Assembly (NCBI GenBank): GCA_963773085.1
Contig: CAVYZS010000011.1
Location: 372,001 to 436,000 of the forward strand
DNA: 64,000 nt
Reading direction: 5' to 3'
Source of the DNA: JAENVT01 sp963773085
GTDB lineage: Bacteria > Actinomycetota > Acidimicrobiia > Acidimicrobiales > Ilumatobacteraceae
In this document: positions 54,368-62,682 of the stretch, piece by piece
How the letters are laid out: each line of letters opens with the position of its first letter
Numbering within the stretch: the first letter of the stretch is position 1
Notes under the pieces: generated by a model
Databases searched by the model: none
Told to the model about the DNA's origin: nothing
Seen by the model: only the letters and a program-made list of their open reading frames with translations
Program-made: the position numbers and the translations under genes

Positions 54368-54942
54368 AGTTCACGCCGACCGATCAGACGCTTGATGTTC
54401 TCCATGTGCCGCACCGTCACGAGCGCGCACAACAGGCAGACATAGACGAGTTCCCATGTCGGTGCGCCGGAGATGGCCACCCCGATCGGCAAACCGACGG
54501 CGAGCGTCAACGACGCCGGCGAGGCCTTGCCGGCGACCTTGCGTGCCACGATCCAGACGACGAGCAGGACGAGCGAGATGACGAACTGCAGCACCACCAT
54601 CGCCCCGGCCATGGTCGCCACGCCCTTTCCACCCCGGAACCCTCGTGTGGCCGGGAACATGTGACCGAGCACCGCTGCCGTGACCAGGATGTAAGCGCCA
54701 GGTCGGGTGTCGAGTGCCAGTCCGACGGCTGCCGGCACGGCCCCTTTCAAGGCGTCGAGCAGGAAGACCAACGCCCCCCACTTGGCTCCCAGGGTCCGGG
54801 CGACGTTCGAGGCCCCCGGGTTTCCTGAGCCCTGCGTCGTGATGTCGACACCGCGTGATCGGGCGACCATCACGGCACTTGGGAATGTGCCGAGCAGGTA
54901 GGCGAGGGGAACGAGCGCGAGTGCGACGGCGATCCACCAACC
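54364..54942 (-). CDS. plsY: PlsY-like glycerol-3-phosphate acyltransferase, start codon unclear
   Basis: A membrane protein of the PlsY family, which uses acyl phosphate to acylate glycerol-3-phosphate. Motif 1 region SRGVDITTQGSGNPGASNVA, motif 2 LLDALKGAVPAA and motif 3 FRGGKGVATMAG are clear, with five or so helices. The first usual start (GTG at 54873) would delete the conserved first helix, which is encoded in frame just upstream (VALALVPLAYLLGTFPSAV) back to a TAA at 54943-54945. No ATG, GTG or TTG lies in that stretch. So an unusual start (ATC or CTG) or a sequence error must be invoked. The coordinates cover the open frame. It lies between mftC and the OYE-type gene. Confidence 0.72.
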   Translation of the reverse strand, partial: GWWIAVALALVPLAYLLGTFPSAVMVARSRGVDITTQGSGNPGASNVARTLGAKWGALVFLLDALKGAVPAAVGLALDTRPGAYILVTAAVLGHMFPATRGFRGGKGVATMAGAMVVLQFVISLVLLVVWIVARKVAGKASPASLTLAVGLPIGVAISGAPTWELVYVCLLCALVTVRHMENIKRLIGRREL

Positions 54943-54977
54943 TTACGGCAGCTCGAACTTTGGCACTGGGAGCGGGC

Positions 54978-56111
54978 TCAGCGCGTCGTGAGCGACAAGG
55001 TTCGGTGACGCGAGTGGTCCGGGGACGGGCGCGGGGTGAGGTCGACGCGCACAGCGCCGAGCAGCACGTCGGCATCGCCGCCGACGCATTCCGGATCCGG
55101 CCCGTCGAGCGGTAGACCGGTGAAGAACTTGGCCGCCATGCAGCCACCCTGACACGAGTCGTAACTCCCACAACTGGCGCACGCTCCGGCGGATTGAGGC
55201 TCGCGAAGTTCGCGAAAGAGGTCGCTGTGCTTCCACACGTGTGCGAACCCACCCGTGTCGCGCACGGAGCCGGCCTTGAAGTGATCGTGTATGACGAATG
55301 GACAGGCATAGACATCGCCCACCGGATCGATGAGGCACACGACCCGTCCCGCACCGCACATGTTGAGGCCCGGCAGCGGCTCACCCAAGGCGTTGAGGTG
55401 GAAGAACGAATCACCGGTCAGCACGGCGTCGCCCTTGGCCAGTAGCCATTCGTAGATCTGTCGTTGCTGGGTGTTGGTCGGGTGCAGGTCGGACCATGTG
55501 TCGGCGCCGCGCCCGCTCGGGCGCAACCGGGTGATGCGCAATTGCGCGCCGTAGGAGTCGGCGAGCGCCTTGAAGGCATCCAGTTGGTCGACGTTGTGGC
55601 GGGTGACCACGACGCTGATCTTGAATGGGCCGAAGCCAGCGGTCGCCAGGTGGTCCATGGCTCTGCGGGCAGTCGCGTACGACCCTGCGCCACGCAAGGC
55701 GTCGTTGGTGGGCGCGTCGACGCCGTCAATGCTGATCTGGATGTCGAGGTAGTCCATCGACGCCAGGCGGCGAGCAACGTCGGCGTCGATGTAGGTGCCG
55801 TTGGTCGAGAACTTGACGCCGATGCCGACGCCGCCACCGCCGGGATAGATGGCGTACTCCACGAGTTCGAAGAAGTCGCGGCGAACCATGGGTTCGCCGC
55901 CGCCGATGTTGATGTAGAACACCTGCAGATCGCGGAGCTCGTCGAGCACCCTCTTTGCTTCGGACGTGGTCAACTCGCGTGGATCGCGTCGGCCGCTGGA
56001 CGAGAGGCAATGCACGCATTGCAGGTTGCAGGCGTAGGTCAGTTCCCACGTGAGGCAGATCGGGGCGTCGAGCCCGCCCTTGAGCTGCTCAATCAGCGAG
56101 TGGGCGCTCAC
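54978..56111 (-). CDS. mftC: Mycofactocin radical SAM maturase
   Basis: A 377-residue radical SAM/SPASM protein. The SAM iron-sulfur motif is in LTYACNLQCVHCLSSSG (CxxxCxxC, about 26-33). INIGGGEPM is the SAM-binding GGEP motif, and VKFSTNGTYID and DIQISIDGVDAPTNDALRG follow. The SPASM cysteines are in CGAGRVVCLIDPVGDVYAC and ACASCGSYDSCQGGCMAAKF. MftC oxidatively decarboxylates the C-terminal Tyr of MftA and crosslinks it to the neighbouring Val. The GTG at 56111 overlaps mftB by 23 bases. Immediate adjacency to mftA and mftB makes this assignment firm. Confidence 0.95.
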   Translation of the reverse strand: MSAHSLIEQLKGGLDAPICLTWELTYACNLQCVHCLSSSGRRDPRELTTSEAKRVLDELRDLQVFYINIGGGEPMVRRDFFELVEYAIYPGGGGVGIGVKFSTNGTYIDADVARRLASMDYLDIQISIDGVDAPTNDALRGAGSYATARRAMDHLATAGFGPFKISVVVTRHNVDQLDAFKALADSYGAQLRITRLRPSGRGADTWSDLHPTNTQQRQIYEWLLAKGDAVLTGDSFFHLNALGEPLPGLNMCGAGRVVCLIDPVGDVYACPFVIHDHFKAGSVRDTGGFAHVWKHSDLFRELREPQSAGACASCGSYDSCQGGCMAAKFFTGLPLDGPDPECVGGDADVLLGAVRVDLTPRPSPDHSRHRTLSLTTR

Positions 56112-56364
56112 GGACGATCTCCGATTCGTTGAGGTTCTCGAATGCCTTGGCGAACGACGGCCAGCGCGACTCGGCGATGCCGCAGGCCTGCAGCGTTGCT
56201 GACAGCGAGGGGTGCGCGGCGAGCTGGCGGGCAACCTCGACCACGTCGTGGTGCTTCAGGAACACCAGCCGCCGAGTGCCGTAGTGATAGGCGAGCGCGC
56301 CGAACGGCTCGGGGCGCAGCGCGACCTGTGGGTCGAGCTCCAACGGGGTGTCGAGCAACGACAA
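56089..56364 (-). CDS. mftB: Mycofactocin precursor-recognition protein
   Basis: About 91 residues. The block DPQVALRPEPFGALAYHYGT is the MftB signature, followed by RRLVFLKHHDVVEVARQLAA. The fold is a small winged helix (RiPP recognition element) that binds the MftA leader and presents it to MftC. There is no ATG; a TTG at 56364 (alternatively 56358) lies just after the mftA stop, so translation is probably coupled to mftA. The C-terminus overlaps mftC. Confidence 0.9.
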   Translation of the reverse strand: MSLLDTPLELDPQVALRPEPFGALAYHYGTRRLVFLKHHDVVEVARQLAAHPSLSATLQACGIAESRWPSFAKAFENLNESEIVRERPLAD

Positions 56365-56366
56365 CG

Positions 56367-56471
56367 TCAGTACACGCCGCACATGCCGTCGATCGAGATC
56401 TCTTCGATCAACAGTTCTTCCTCGATGTCGCCGTCGTCGGTCGATGCGTCGACGATGTCTTCGTTCTCCAT
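56367..56471 (-). CDS. mftA: Mycofactocin precursor peptide
   Basis: A 34-residue peptide, too short for routine gene finders. It starts MENEDIVDASTDDGDI, has an acidic leader and ends ISIDGMCGVY, matching the invariant MftA end IDGMCGVY. The final Val-Tyr pair is the substrate of MftC. The stop (56367-56369) is followed at once by the mftB start. It is the first gene of the minus-strand mycofactocin run and divergent from the helicase gene, with 76 bases between starts. No strong Shine-Dalgarno sequence is visible before it. Confidence 0.95.
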   Translation of the reverse strand: MENEDIVDASTDDGDIEEELLIEEISIDGMCGVY

Positions 56472-56547
56472 GACGAGGAGCGTAATGGTTGACCGGGTGG
56501 TCGCGCCTCTGGGGTGTCGACCTCACGCCACTAGTCTTGACGACCCC

Positions 56548-58467
56548 GTGGACGTTGACCTCTTTCCCGACCTTGCGGTAGAACGCGACCACCTGTCGTT
56601 CGCTCGCCACTGTCGCGACGCGATGATCGAGCGCTTCTGCGCTGTAGATCCCTCCGCATCGGCCGACGAGATCACCGCCGAGTACGTCGAGGTGACAGTT
56701 GCCGAGGCCCTTGAGGACCTGCACAGCCCTGGTGCTGGTGACTTCTTCGGGCGGATCACCGATGAGCACAGCGACCGCTGGTACATCGGCAGGCGACACA
56801 TCGAGGACAACGTTCACGACCCCGTCGTCGTCGATTGGCGAGCGCCGATCGCTGCGCCGTTCTATCGGGCGACCGGTGTCGACCCTCTCGGGCTCAGTCA
56901 TCGTCGCCGGTTCACGATGGTCGACGGCGACTTGTCCGCCTACCTCGACGAGCACCTCGACGACCCCGACTCCATGTCCGCGACGGGAGTGCCTGATCCG
57001 GTGCTGGCCGAGATCGGGGCAGCGCGCACGGGCGCGATGCGCGAGATCGTCGCCACGATCCAGGCCGAACAGGATGTGGTGATCCGTGCACCGCTCGATC
57101 AATGTCTGGTCGTGCAAGGTGGTCCGGGCACCGGCAAGACAGCTGTCGGTTTGCACCGAGCTGCCTTCTTGCTGTTCGAGCATCGTCGCCGACTCGCTCG
57201 CAGCGGCGTACTGGTGGTCGGGCCCAACCCGGTGTTCCTCGACTACATCGCCAACGTACTGCCATCGCTGGGCGAGCGGTTGGTGCAGCAACGCACCGCC
57301 CTCGACATCTGCGTGCCGAAGGTCGATCTCACCGGCATCGACGACGATGCGACACGACGATGGAAGGGTGCGCCGGAAATGCTCGATCGGTTGGCAGTCG
57401 CCAGTGTCGGTCACGTCACGCGCCCGACCGACGATCTGCGACTGCCGATCGGGGCGCGGACGTTGACGATCACCGCCGATGAGTTTGCCGGGTGGGTCGA
57501 CGAGGCAATCGACGGTGTGACCCCGGTCAATCGGCGGCGCGACGGCCTGAAAGGCCTGGTGCAGCGCGAACTCCTCCGCCGCACCGATCGGGACGATGTG
57601 TGGGAGCGTTCGCCAGAGCTCCGTTCGGCTGTTGCCAAGGCGTGGCCGATGCAGCAACCGATTCGGCTGGTCGACAAGTTGCTGCCCGGGCCGGGTGGCA
57701 AGCGCAGGCGGTGGTCGGTCGCCGATCAGTTCCTCGTCGACGAGGCCAACTCGATGCTGAACGGCACCCCGTTCACGTTCGGCCACGTCGTGGTCGACGA
57801 GGCACAGGACCACTCCGCTGTGTCGCTGCGAGTGATCGGCCGGCGCAGCCCACACGGATCGATGACGATCTTGGGTGACCTTGCGCAATCGACCACACCG
57901 GCAGGTCAACAGGACTGGAACGAGGCGTTGGTCCACATCCGGGCCGACGCCGCCGAGGTCGCTGTGTTGACAATCGGCTATCGCGTGCCCGGTCCCATCC
58001 TCGATGCTGCCAATCGCCTGCTGCCCTACACCAACGTTTCGAGCGCGCCGAGTCGCAGCGTGCGGGTGGAAGGCTCGGCACCCGTGGTGCGAGTGGTGGA
58101 GTCCGAAGCGCTGTTCGACGCTGTCGCCGCCGAGGTCGCGGCGGTACGACATCGGCATCACAACACCGGGGTGGTGGCGCCGTTGGCATTGCACGATGCC
58201 GTCGCGGTCGCGCTCGCTGCTCACGGTTTGCGGGCCGTCTCTCACGTGCACGATCTCGCCTACGGCGACGTGCCGGTCTTCACCGCGGAGACCGTGAAGG
58301 GCCTCGAGTTCGACGGCGTGGTGGTCGTCAACGCACATCAGATCTACGACGGTTCCGCACTCGGCGCCAGGCTGCTGTACGTCGCGATGACACGCGCCGT
58401 GCAGGTGTTGCACCTCGTCGGCGACGGCCCACCGCCACCCCAACTCGAGTTGCCCGTCGGATCGTGA
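56548..58467 (+). CDS. HelD-like UvrD-family helicase (RNA polymerase recycling type)
   Basis: About 639 residues from GTG. Walker A is VVQGGPGTGKTAVGLHRAAF (about 188-207). Further motifs are VVVDEAQDHSAV (Walker B), TILGDLAQSTTPAG (motif III), TIGYRVPGPILDAAN (motif IV) and LLYVAMTRAVQVLHLVG (motif VI). The N-terminus (ERDHLSFARHCRDAMIERF) is the helical arm of HelD, which inserts into the RNA polymerase secondary channel, and it lacks the typical UvrD 1B/2B DNA-binding layout. HelD-type proteins free stalled RNA polymerase in actinobacteria. The longer open frame upstream only covers mftA/mftB on the other strand. No functional link to mycofactocin is known to me. Confidence 0.83.
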   Translation: MDVDLFPDLAVERDHLSFARHCRDAMIERFCAVDPSASADEITAEYVEVTVAEALEDLHSPGAGDFFGRITDEHSDRWYIGRRHIEDNVHDPVVVDWRAPIAAPFYRATGVDPLGLSHRRRFTMVDGDLSAYLDEHLDDPDSMSATGVPDPVLAEIGAARTGAMREIVATIQAEQDVVIRAPLDQCLVVQGGPGTGKTAVGLHRAAFLLFEHRRRLARSGVLVVGPNPVFLDYIANVLPSLGERLVQQRTALDICVPKVDLTGIDDDATRRWKGAPEMLDRLAVASVGHVTRPTDDLRLPIGARTLTITADEFAGWVDEAIDGVTPVNRRRDGLKGLVQRELLRRTDRDDVWERSPELRSAVAKAWPMQQPIRLVDKLLPGPGGKRRRWSVADQFLVDEANSMLNGTPFTFGHVVVDEAQDHSAVSLRVIGRRSPHGSMTILGDLAQSTTPAGQQDWNEALVHIRADAAEVAVLTIGYRVPGPILDAANRLLPYTNVSSAPSRSVRVEGSAPVVRVVESEALFDAVAAEVAAVRHRHHNTGVVAPLALHDAVAVALAAHGLRAVSHVHDLAYGDVPVFTAETVKGLEFDGVVVVNAHQIYDGSALGARLLYVAMTRAVQVLHLVGDGPPPPQLELPVGS

Positions 58468-58527
58468 ACGGGAGGCGCTCTTGCCGCTATCGTCGGCCGC
58501 ACAGAAGTACGAGATGGGGGTTCTGCT

Positions 58528-59652
58528 GTGAGGACGATGGCCGCGATCCTGTGGGAGAGGCACACGCCGTGGAGCGTCGAGGAGATCGAACTCGACCCAC
58601 CGAAGGCCGGCGAGGTACTGGTCAAGTTGGCTGCCAGCGGGATGTGCCACAGTGACGAGCACATCGTCACCGGCGACTTGGCCGGTGTCACCGGCGAGCC
58701 GCCGTGCATCGGTGGTCACGAAGGCGCGGGGGTGATCCTCGACGTCGGTCCCGGGGTCACAACACTGCAGGTCGGTGATCACGTGGTGTTCTCCTTCCTG
58801 CCGGCATGTGGCCGTTGCCCGAGCTGCGCCTCGGGCCATTCGAACCTGTGTGATCTCGGCGGCGTCACGGCCGGCGGCATGCAACTCTCGGATGGTACGA
58901 GCCGTCATCACGCCCGCGGCCAGGACCTGCGGCTGGCCATCGGCGGGCTCGGCACGTTCGCCCATCACACCGTGGTCAATGAGGCCAGCTGTGTGAAGAT
59001 CGAGAAGGAGTGGCCGCTGGATCGAGCCTGCCTGTTGGGTTGCGGCGTGGTGACCGGATGGGGTTCTGCGGTGTACGCGGCACAGGTACAGCCGGGCGAC
59101 ATGGTCGCCGTCGTCGGCGCCGGCGGTATCGGCGCCAACGTCATCCAGGGCGCGAGATTGGCCGGGGCGCGGGTGATTGCGGCCGTCGATCCGGTCGAGT
59201 TCAAGCGCCAGAAGGCGAAGGAGTTCGGCGCGACGCACACCTATGCGTCGGTCGACGAAGCGCTGGGCGACCTGGCCAGCAGCACCTGGAACCGTGGATT
59301 CAACAAGGTCATCATGACCATGGGAGTCGGCAACGGCGAGGTGCTCGGCAAGGCGTTCTGGCTGGCCAGCAAGGGCAGCAAGATCGTCGTGACCAACATC
59401 CACCCGACGTCCGAGCAGACGATCTCGATCCCCGCGGTTCTGTTGACGTTGCAGGAGAAGCAACTGATCGGCTCGCTGTTCGGTTCGGCGAACATGCGCA
59501 AGGACATCCCGATGTTGATGGAGCTGTACACCCAAGGGCAGCTCGACCTCGATCGCTTGATCACTCGCACCTATCCGTTGGAGGGGATCAACGACGGCTA
59601 TGCCGACATGAACGCCGGCAAGAACATCCGCGGCGTGCTGATCTACGAGTGA
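58528..59652 (+). CDS. NDMA-dependent (nicotinoprotein) alcohol dehydrogenase, mycofactocin-associated
   Basis: A 374-residue zinc MDR protein. The catalytic zinc Cys is in ASGMCHSDEHIVTGDLAG with IGGHEGAGVI, the structural zinc Cys are in CGRCPSCASGHSNLCD, and the NAD fold is in VVGAGGIGANVIQGARLAGA. PVEFKRQKAKEFGATHTYAS, MNAGKNIRGVLIYE and the overall sequence match the Rxyl_3153 type of NDMA-dependent dehydrogenases (TIGR03989 as I recall), which hold NAD permanently and need mycofactocin to reoxidise it. It lies about 2 kb from mftA, on the opposite strand, with only the helicase gene between. The alcohol substrate is unknown. Confidence 0.88.
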   Translation: MRTMAAILWERHTPWSVEEIELDPPKAGEVLVKLAASGMCHSDEHIVTGDLAGVTGEPPCIGGHEGAGVILDVGPGVTTLQVGDHVVFSFLPACGRCPSCASGHSNLCDLGGVTAGGMQLSDGTSRHHARGQDLRLAIGGLGTFAHHTVVNEASCVKIEKEWPLDRACLLGCGVVTGWGSAVYAAQVQPGDMVAVVGAGGIGANVIQGARLAGARVIAAVDPVEFKRQKAKEFGATHTYASVDEALGDLASSTWNRGFNKVIMTMGVGNGEVLGKAFWLASKGSKIVVTNIHPTSEQTISIPAVLLTLQEKQLIGSLFGSANMRKDIPMLMELYTQGQLDLDRLITRTYPLEGINDGYADMNAGKNIRGVLIYE

Positions 59653-59672
59653 TCAGGCGCTGATCAGCACTC
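59647..59672. terminator. Hairpin over two convergent stop codons
   Basis: GAGTG-ATCAG (59647-59656), loop GCG, CTGAT (59660-59664), bulge CAG, CACTC (59668-59672). It contains both stop codons of the alcohol dehydrogenase and LCP genes and could end transcription from both sides. No T-run is present, so this is a weak call. Confidence 0.35.
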
Positions 59673-60989
59673 GACGGTTGCGTCGGGGACGATCGCCGAC
59701 GGAGGAGCGTTCGACAGCGGTGCTTCGTTGCCGGCAGCGGGCACAGTGGTCTCGCCACCGGAAGCGGTCGGCGGTGCCACCGATGTGACTGCGGGCGGCA
59801 CAGGTGATTTCGCAGTAGTGCTCGTGTGCGGCAGGGTCGAGCTCGTCGTTGTTGCCTCGAACTGCTGCTCGGGTGCATCGGCGAGCGGGGCGAGACCGCG
59901 GAAGATGTCGAGGATCGCCTGCATGTTCTCCGAATCCTTGTGCCAGATCAGCACGGCGTTGCCCTGCACGTTCTTGGGGGTTGCCTCCATCTGGTACTTG
60001 CGGATGTTGCTCGCTTCGACCTTCTTGATCACGCCGACGAACTCGATCATCTTGTCGATGGTCATCTCCCTGTCGACCAACAGATCGTTGCTGTACGCCG
60101 CGTACAGCGCACTGATCGTCTTCGGCTTCAACACGCCGTTCTTCAACGCCGCAGTGAGCGTGCGGCTCAGGAAGTCTTGCTGCCGAGCGATCCGGCCGAG
60201 ATCCGACGTCGGATCCTCGTGCCACTTGCCGTTCTCGTCCTGGTATTCGAAGTGGCGTGACCTCACGTACTTCAGTGCCTCGTCACCTTCGAAGGTGTGG
60301 CAGCCGGCTTCGGGCACGTTGAGTCCGGTGGAATCGTCGCGGACGGGATACGGCAGTGGCACTCCCACTCCGCCGATTGCCTTGACCAACCGCTGGAATG
60401 CGCAGAAGTCGATCTGGATGAAGTGGTCGATCGGAACACCGAACTCCGACCGGATCGTGTCGATCAACAACTGCGGGGCGTCGCGTCGGTAGGCGCCGTT
60501 GATCCGTTGGGTGCCGTGGCCGGGGATCTTCACCCACAGGTCGCGGGGAAACGACAACACCGCGGATCGCTTGGTGGACGGATCGAGACGGATCACCATG
60601 ATGGTGTCGCTGCGTTCGCCCGTGCGTGGGCCTTTGTCCTCCAGGTTGACGCAGCTCTTGTCGGTGGAGTTGTCGGCACCGGTGACGAGGAAGTTCATCG
60701 CCGTCGGATCCGCCTCGGGAAACGTTTCGTCCGAGCCCGTGTCCTCGGCCAGGGTCTGGCCCGGCGCAGCCGTCAGAGTCGGACTTTGGCCGCCGGCGCT
60801 CTGCCCGTTCGAGCCGGTGTTGATGGCGACCTTGTTGCCCTTCTCGCCGGCGTTCTTGCCGATCAGCAGGCCGACGGCGGCAGCGAAGCACAGCACGACG
60901 ATGACGCAATTGACCATCAGGACGAGGCGTTGTCCGGCGGTGTGGTGCCCGCGGAACGTCGGTGTTGCTGTCGGTTCCGCTTCGGTCAT
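59664..60989 (-). CDS. LytR-CpsA-Psr (LCP) family cell-wall ligase
   Basis: A 441-residue protein with an N-terminal membrane anchor (about 22-42, MVNCVIVVLCFAAAVGLLIG) and the LCP domain outside. LCP motifs include NFLVTGADNST, RSDTIMVIRLDPSTKRSAVL, SFPRDLWVKIPGHGTQRING and ALKYVRSRHFEYQDENG. Arg residues in RSDT, SFPRD and YVRSR match the phosphate-binding arginines. The C-terminal about 70 residues are Thr/Ser/Pro-rich. LCP enzymes attach teichoic-acid-like or arabinogalactan-like polymers to peptidoglycan. It is divergent from mscS and convergent with the dehydrogenase. Confidence 0.9.
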   Translation of the reverse strand: MTEAEPTATPTFRGHHTAGQRLVLMVNCVIVVLCFAAAVGLLIGKNAGEKGNKVAINTGSNGQSAGGQSPTLTAAPGQTLAEDTGSDETFPEADPTAMNFLVTGADNSTDKSCVNLEDKGPRTGERSDTIMVIRLDPSTKRSAVLSFPRDLWVKIPGHGTQRINGAYRRDAPQLLIDTIRSEFGVPIDHFIQIDFCAFQRLVKAIGGVGVPLPYPVRDDSTGLNVPEAGCHTFEGDEALKYVRSRHFEYQDENGKWHEDPTSDLGRIARQQDFLSRTLTAALKNGVLKPKTISALYAAYSNDLLVDREMTIDKMIEFVGVIKKVEASNIRKYQMEATPKNVQGNAVLIWHKDSENMQAILDIFRGLAPLADAPEQQFEATTTSSTLPHTSTTAKSPVPPAVTSVAPPTASGGETTVPAAGNEAPLSNAPPSAIVPDATVEC

Positions 60990-61065
60990 GAGTTTGCCAG
61001 TTTAGCTGGGCGGTTCGCGCGATGGGGAGCGCCTCACCACCTCGGTTGACGACTATCGTCGGGTC

Positions 61066-61950
61066 GTGTCAACGGAACGGCCCGCGTGGGTGGATCGACT
61101 CGAGGAGCTGCACCTGCTGACGCTGCTGCGGATCCTTGCGATCATCGTGGTGGCCATCGTTCTCGCCATCGTGCTGCGTGCGATTGTGACCCGTTTGCTG
61201 AGCCGCACGATCGAACTACCCGGCACCGACCGCACACGTTCCGAAGCCAGGCAGCGAGCACTCGCAACGGCGCTCGGCTCGGCGGTGGTCGGAGTCATCT
61301 GGGCTATTGCGGTCATCACGATCATCGGCGAGCTCGGTCTCAACATCGGCGGCGTCGTGGCAACGGCGACCGTCATCGGCGGTGCCATCGCATTCGGGGC
61401 TCAGACGTTGATCCGCGATGTGATTGCGGGCTTGTTCGTGCTCGCCGAGGATCAGTACGGCGTCGGCGACCGTGTCGACGTCGGCCTTGCCAGCGGTGTG
61501 GTCGACAGGATCACGCTGCGCAGTGTGCGTCTCCACGACGGAGAAGGCCGGGTTTGGCATGTTCCCCACGGCAACGTGCCTCGCATCGCCAACCTCTCGT
61601 CGGCATCGGTCGCCCTGCTCGACCTCGAGGTGTCGCGTGACAGCGATCCTGCCGTCGTGGAACAGGTCGCTGCCCGCCTGGGCCGGCGACTTCACCAGAA
61701 CCCGTCTGCCGGGCCGTTGCTGACGGGTGATCCGACGGCCGTCGGTGTCACCGACGTGCTCGACGACAGGTTGATCTACCGCATCGCTGCCCCGACATTG
61801 CCGGGGATGCAGGAAGATGTGCGTCGAGTGTGGCGCACGCTCGCCCTCGGTGCGTTTCGCGAAGGCGAGTTGCGTCAGCCGGGTGGCCCGTCGACCGTCG
61901 CGCACAGCGCCTCGTCCGGGTCCCCAACCGGCGATCCGAACGCTCGTTAG
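61066..61950 (+). CDS. Small mechanosensitive (MscS-family) channel
   Basis: A 294-residue protein from GTG. Two or three N-terminal helices (about 20-45 and 68-110) precede the MscS core: VVATATVIGGAIAFGAQTLI is the pore helix with alternating Gly/Ala, RDVIAGLFVLAEDQYGVGDR the start of the beta domain, and VWHVPHGNVPRIANLSS the following strand region. It opens under membrane tension to release solutes. The 3' end overlaps the convergent L,D-transpeptidase stop by four bases. The last 40 residues are disordered-looking. Confidence 0.88.
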   Translation: MSTERPAWVDRLEELHLLTLLRILAIIVVAIVLAIVLRAIVTRLLSRTIELPGTDRTRSEARQRALATALGSAVVGVIWAIAVITIIGELGLNIGGVVATATVIGGAIAFGAQTLIRDVIAGLFVLAEDQYGVGDRVDVGLASGVVDRITLRSVRLHDGEGRVWHVPHGNVPRIANLSSASVALLDLEVSRDSDPAVVEQVAARLGRRLHQNPSAGPLLTGDPTAVGVTDVLDDRLIYRIAAPTLPGMQEDVRRVWRTLALGAFREGELRQPGGPSTVAHSASSGSPTGDPNAR

Positions 61951-62648
61951 TCGGTAACCACCACGGTGGTGCCGATTGCGGCAAAGTCCCACATCAGGAC
62001 TGCGTCGGCTGTCGCCTGGCGAACGCATCCGCCGGACAGCGCCTGACCGAGCTGAGCATCGGACTGGATGGGGACTCCATCGCGCTTGGGGATCTCGTGA
62101 AAGCCGATGTTGTCGCCCTGTGGGCCTTGGGCGAACCGAACCATGAACCTCATGCAGATGTTCGGGTGATCGATGTTGCACGTGAAGGTCGAACGGGAAA
62201 ACACGTGGTAGACGCCCGGGTCCGGCTGGCCGAAGCGCCCTGACACCCGGTACGTCCTGACCGTGACTTCGTTGCTGTCGACGATCCACACCCGCATCCG
62301 GTTCTTGGAGTAGACGACCCGCCGACCGACACCGGACAGGAACGGCACGCCGGTATCCGGCGGCGCGATCGGCTCCGTCGTCGTCGGTTCCTCGGTCGGT
62401 GGCGGCGGCAGTGTGGGGGTTTCCTGAATGCTGCTGCCCCTGGTGGCAGGTGCAGGAGCATCGGCGGGTGCGATGTTCGAGGCGATCGGGGCGTCGACAG
62501 CGCCGCCGTCGACAACCGTCGTCGAGGTCGTCGAGGTCGTCGACGTGGTGGGTGGAACCGCCGAGACGACGGACGACGGCGCGCCCGCGCTCACCCACAG
62601 CGCCACGCCGCCCACGAGCAGCGCTACAACTCGAAACCTCGACCTCAC
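61947..62648 (-). CDS. Secreted L,D-transpeptidase (YkuD family)
   Basis: About 233 residues from a GTG at 62648 that directly precedes a signal sequence (VRSRFRVVALLVGGVALWVS). A Thr/Ser/Pro-rich linker of about 75 residues follows. The YkuD domain has NRMRVWIVDSNEVTVRTYRV and GFHEIPKRDGVPIQS, and the catalytic motif is LGQALSGGCVRQATADAVLM (SxGCxR, Cys near 210). It would form 3-3 crosslinks in peptidoglycan. An in-frame ATG at 62705 overlaps valS and gives no signal peptide at its start, so I rejected it. Genes on both sides overlap or nearly touch. Confidence 0.88.
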   Translation of the reverse strand: MRSRFRVVALLVGGVALWVSAGAPSSVVSAVPPTTSTTSTTSTTVVDGGAVDAPIASNIAPADAPAPATRGSSIQETPTLPPPPTEEPTTTEPIAPPDTGVPFLSGVGRRVVYSKNRMRVWIVDSNEVTVRTYRVSGRFGQPDPGVYHVFSRSTFTCNIDHPNICMRFMVRFAQGPQGDNIGFHEIPKRDGVPIQSDAQLGQALSGGCVRQATADAVLMWDFAAIGTTVVVTD

Positions 62649-62682
62649 CGTGAGAAGGCTAGTGGGCTGGTCTTGCGTCCGT

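Noticed and set aside
56089..59535. A 1148-residue open frame on the minus strand across the helicase and dehydrogenase genes
   Set aside because: It is antisense to two well-supported genes and has the His/Arg/Asp-rich composition of a shadow frame. Only its last about 91 codons (56089-56364) are real, as mftB.
59010..59663. A 217-residue plus-strand frame inside the alcohol dehydrogenase gene
   Set aside because: It is rich in Arg and Gly and runs in another frame over conserved dehydrogenase sequence, the pattern of a GC-rich shadow frame.
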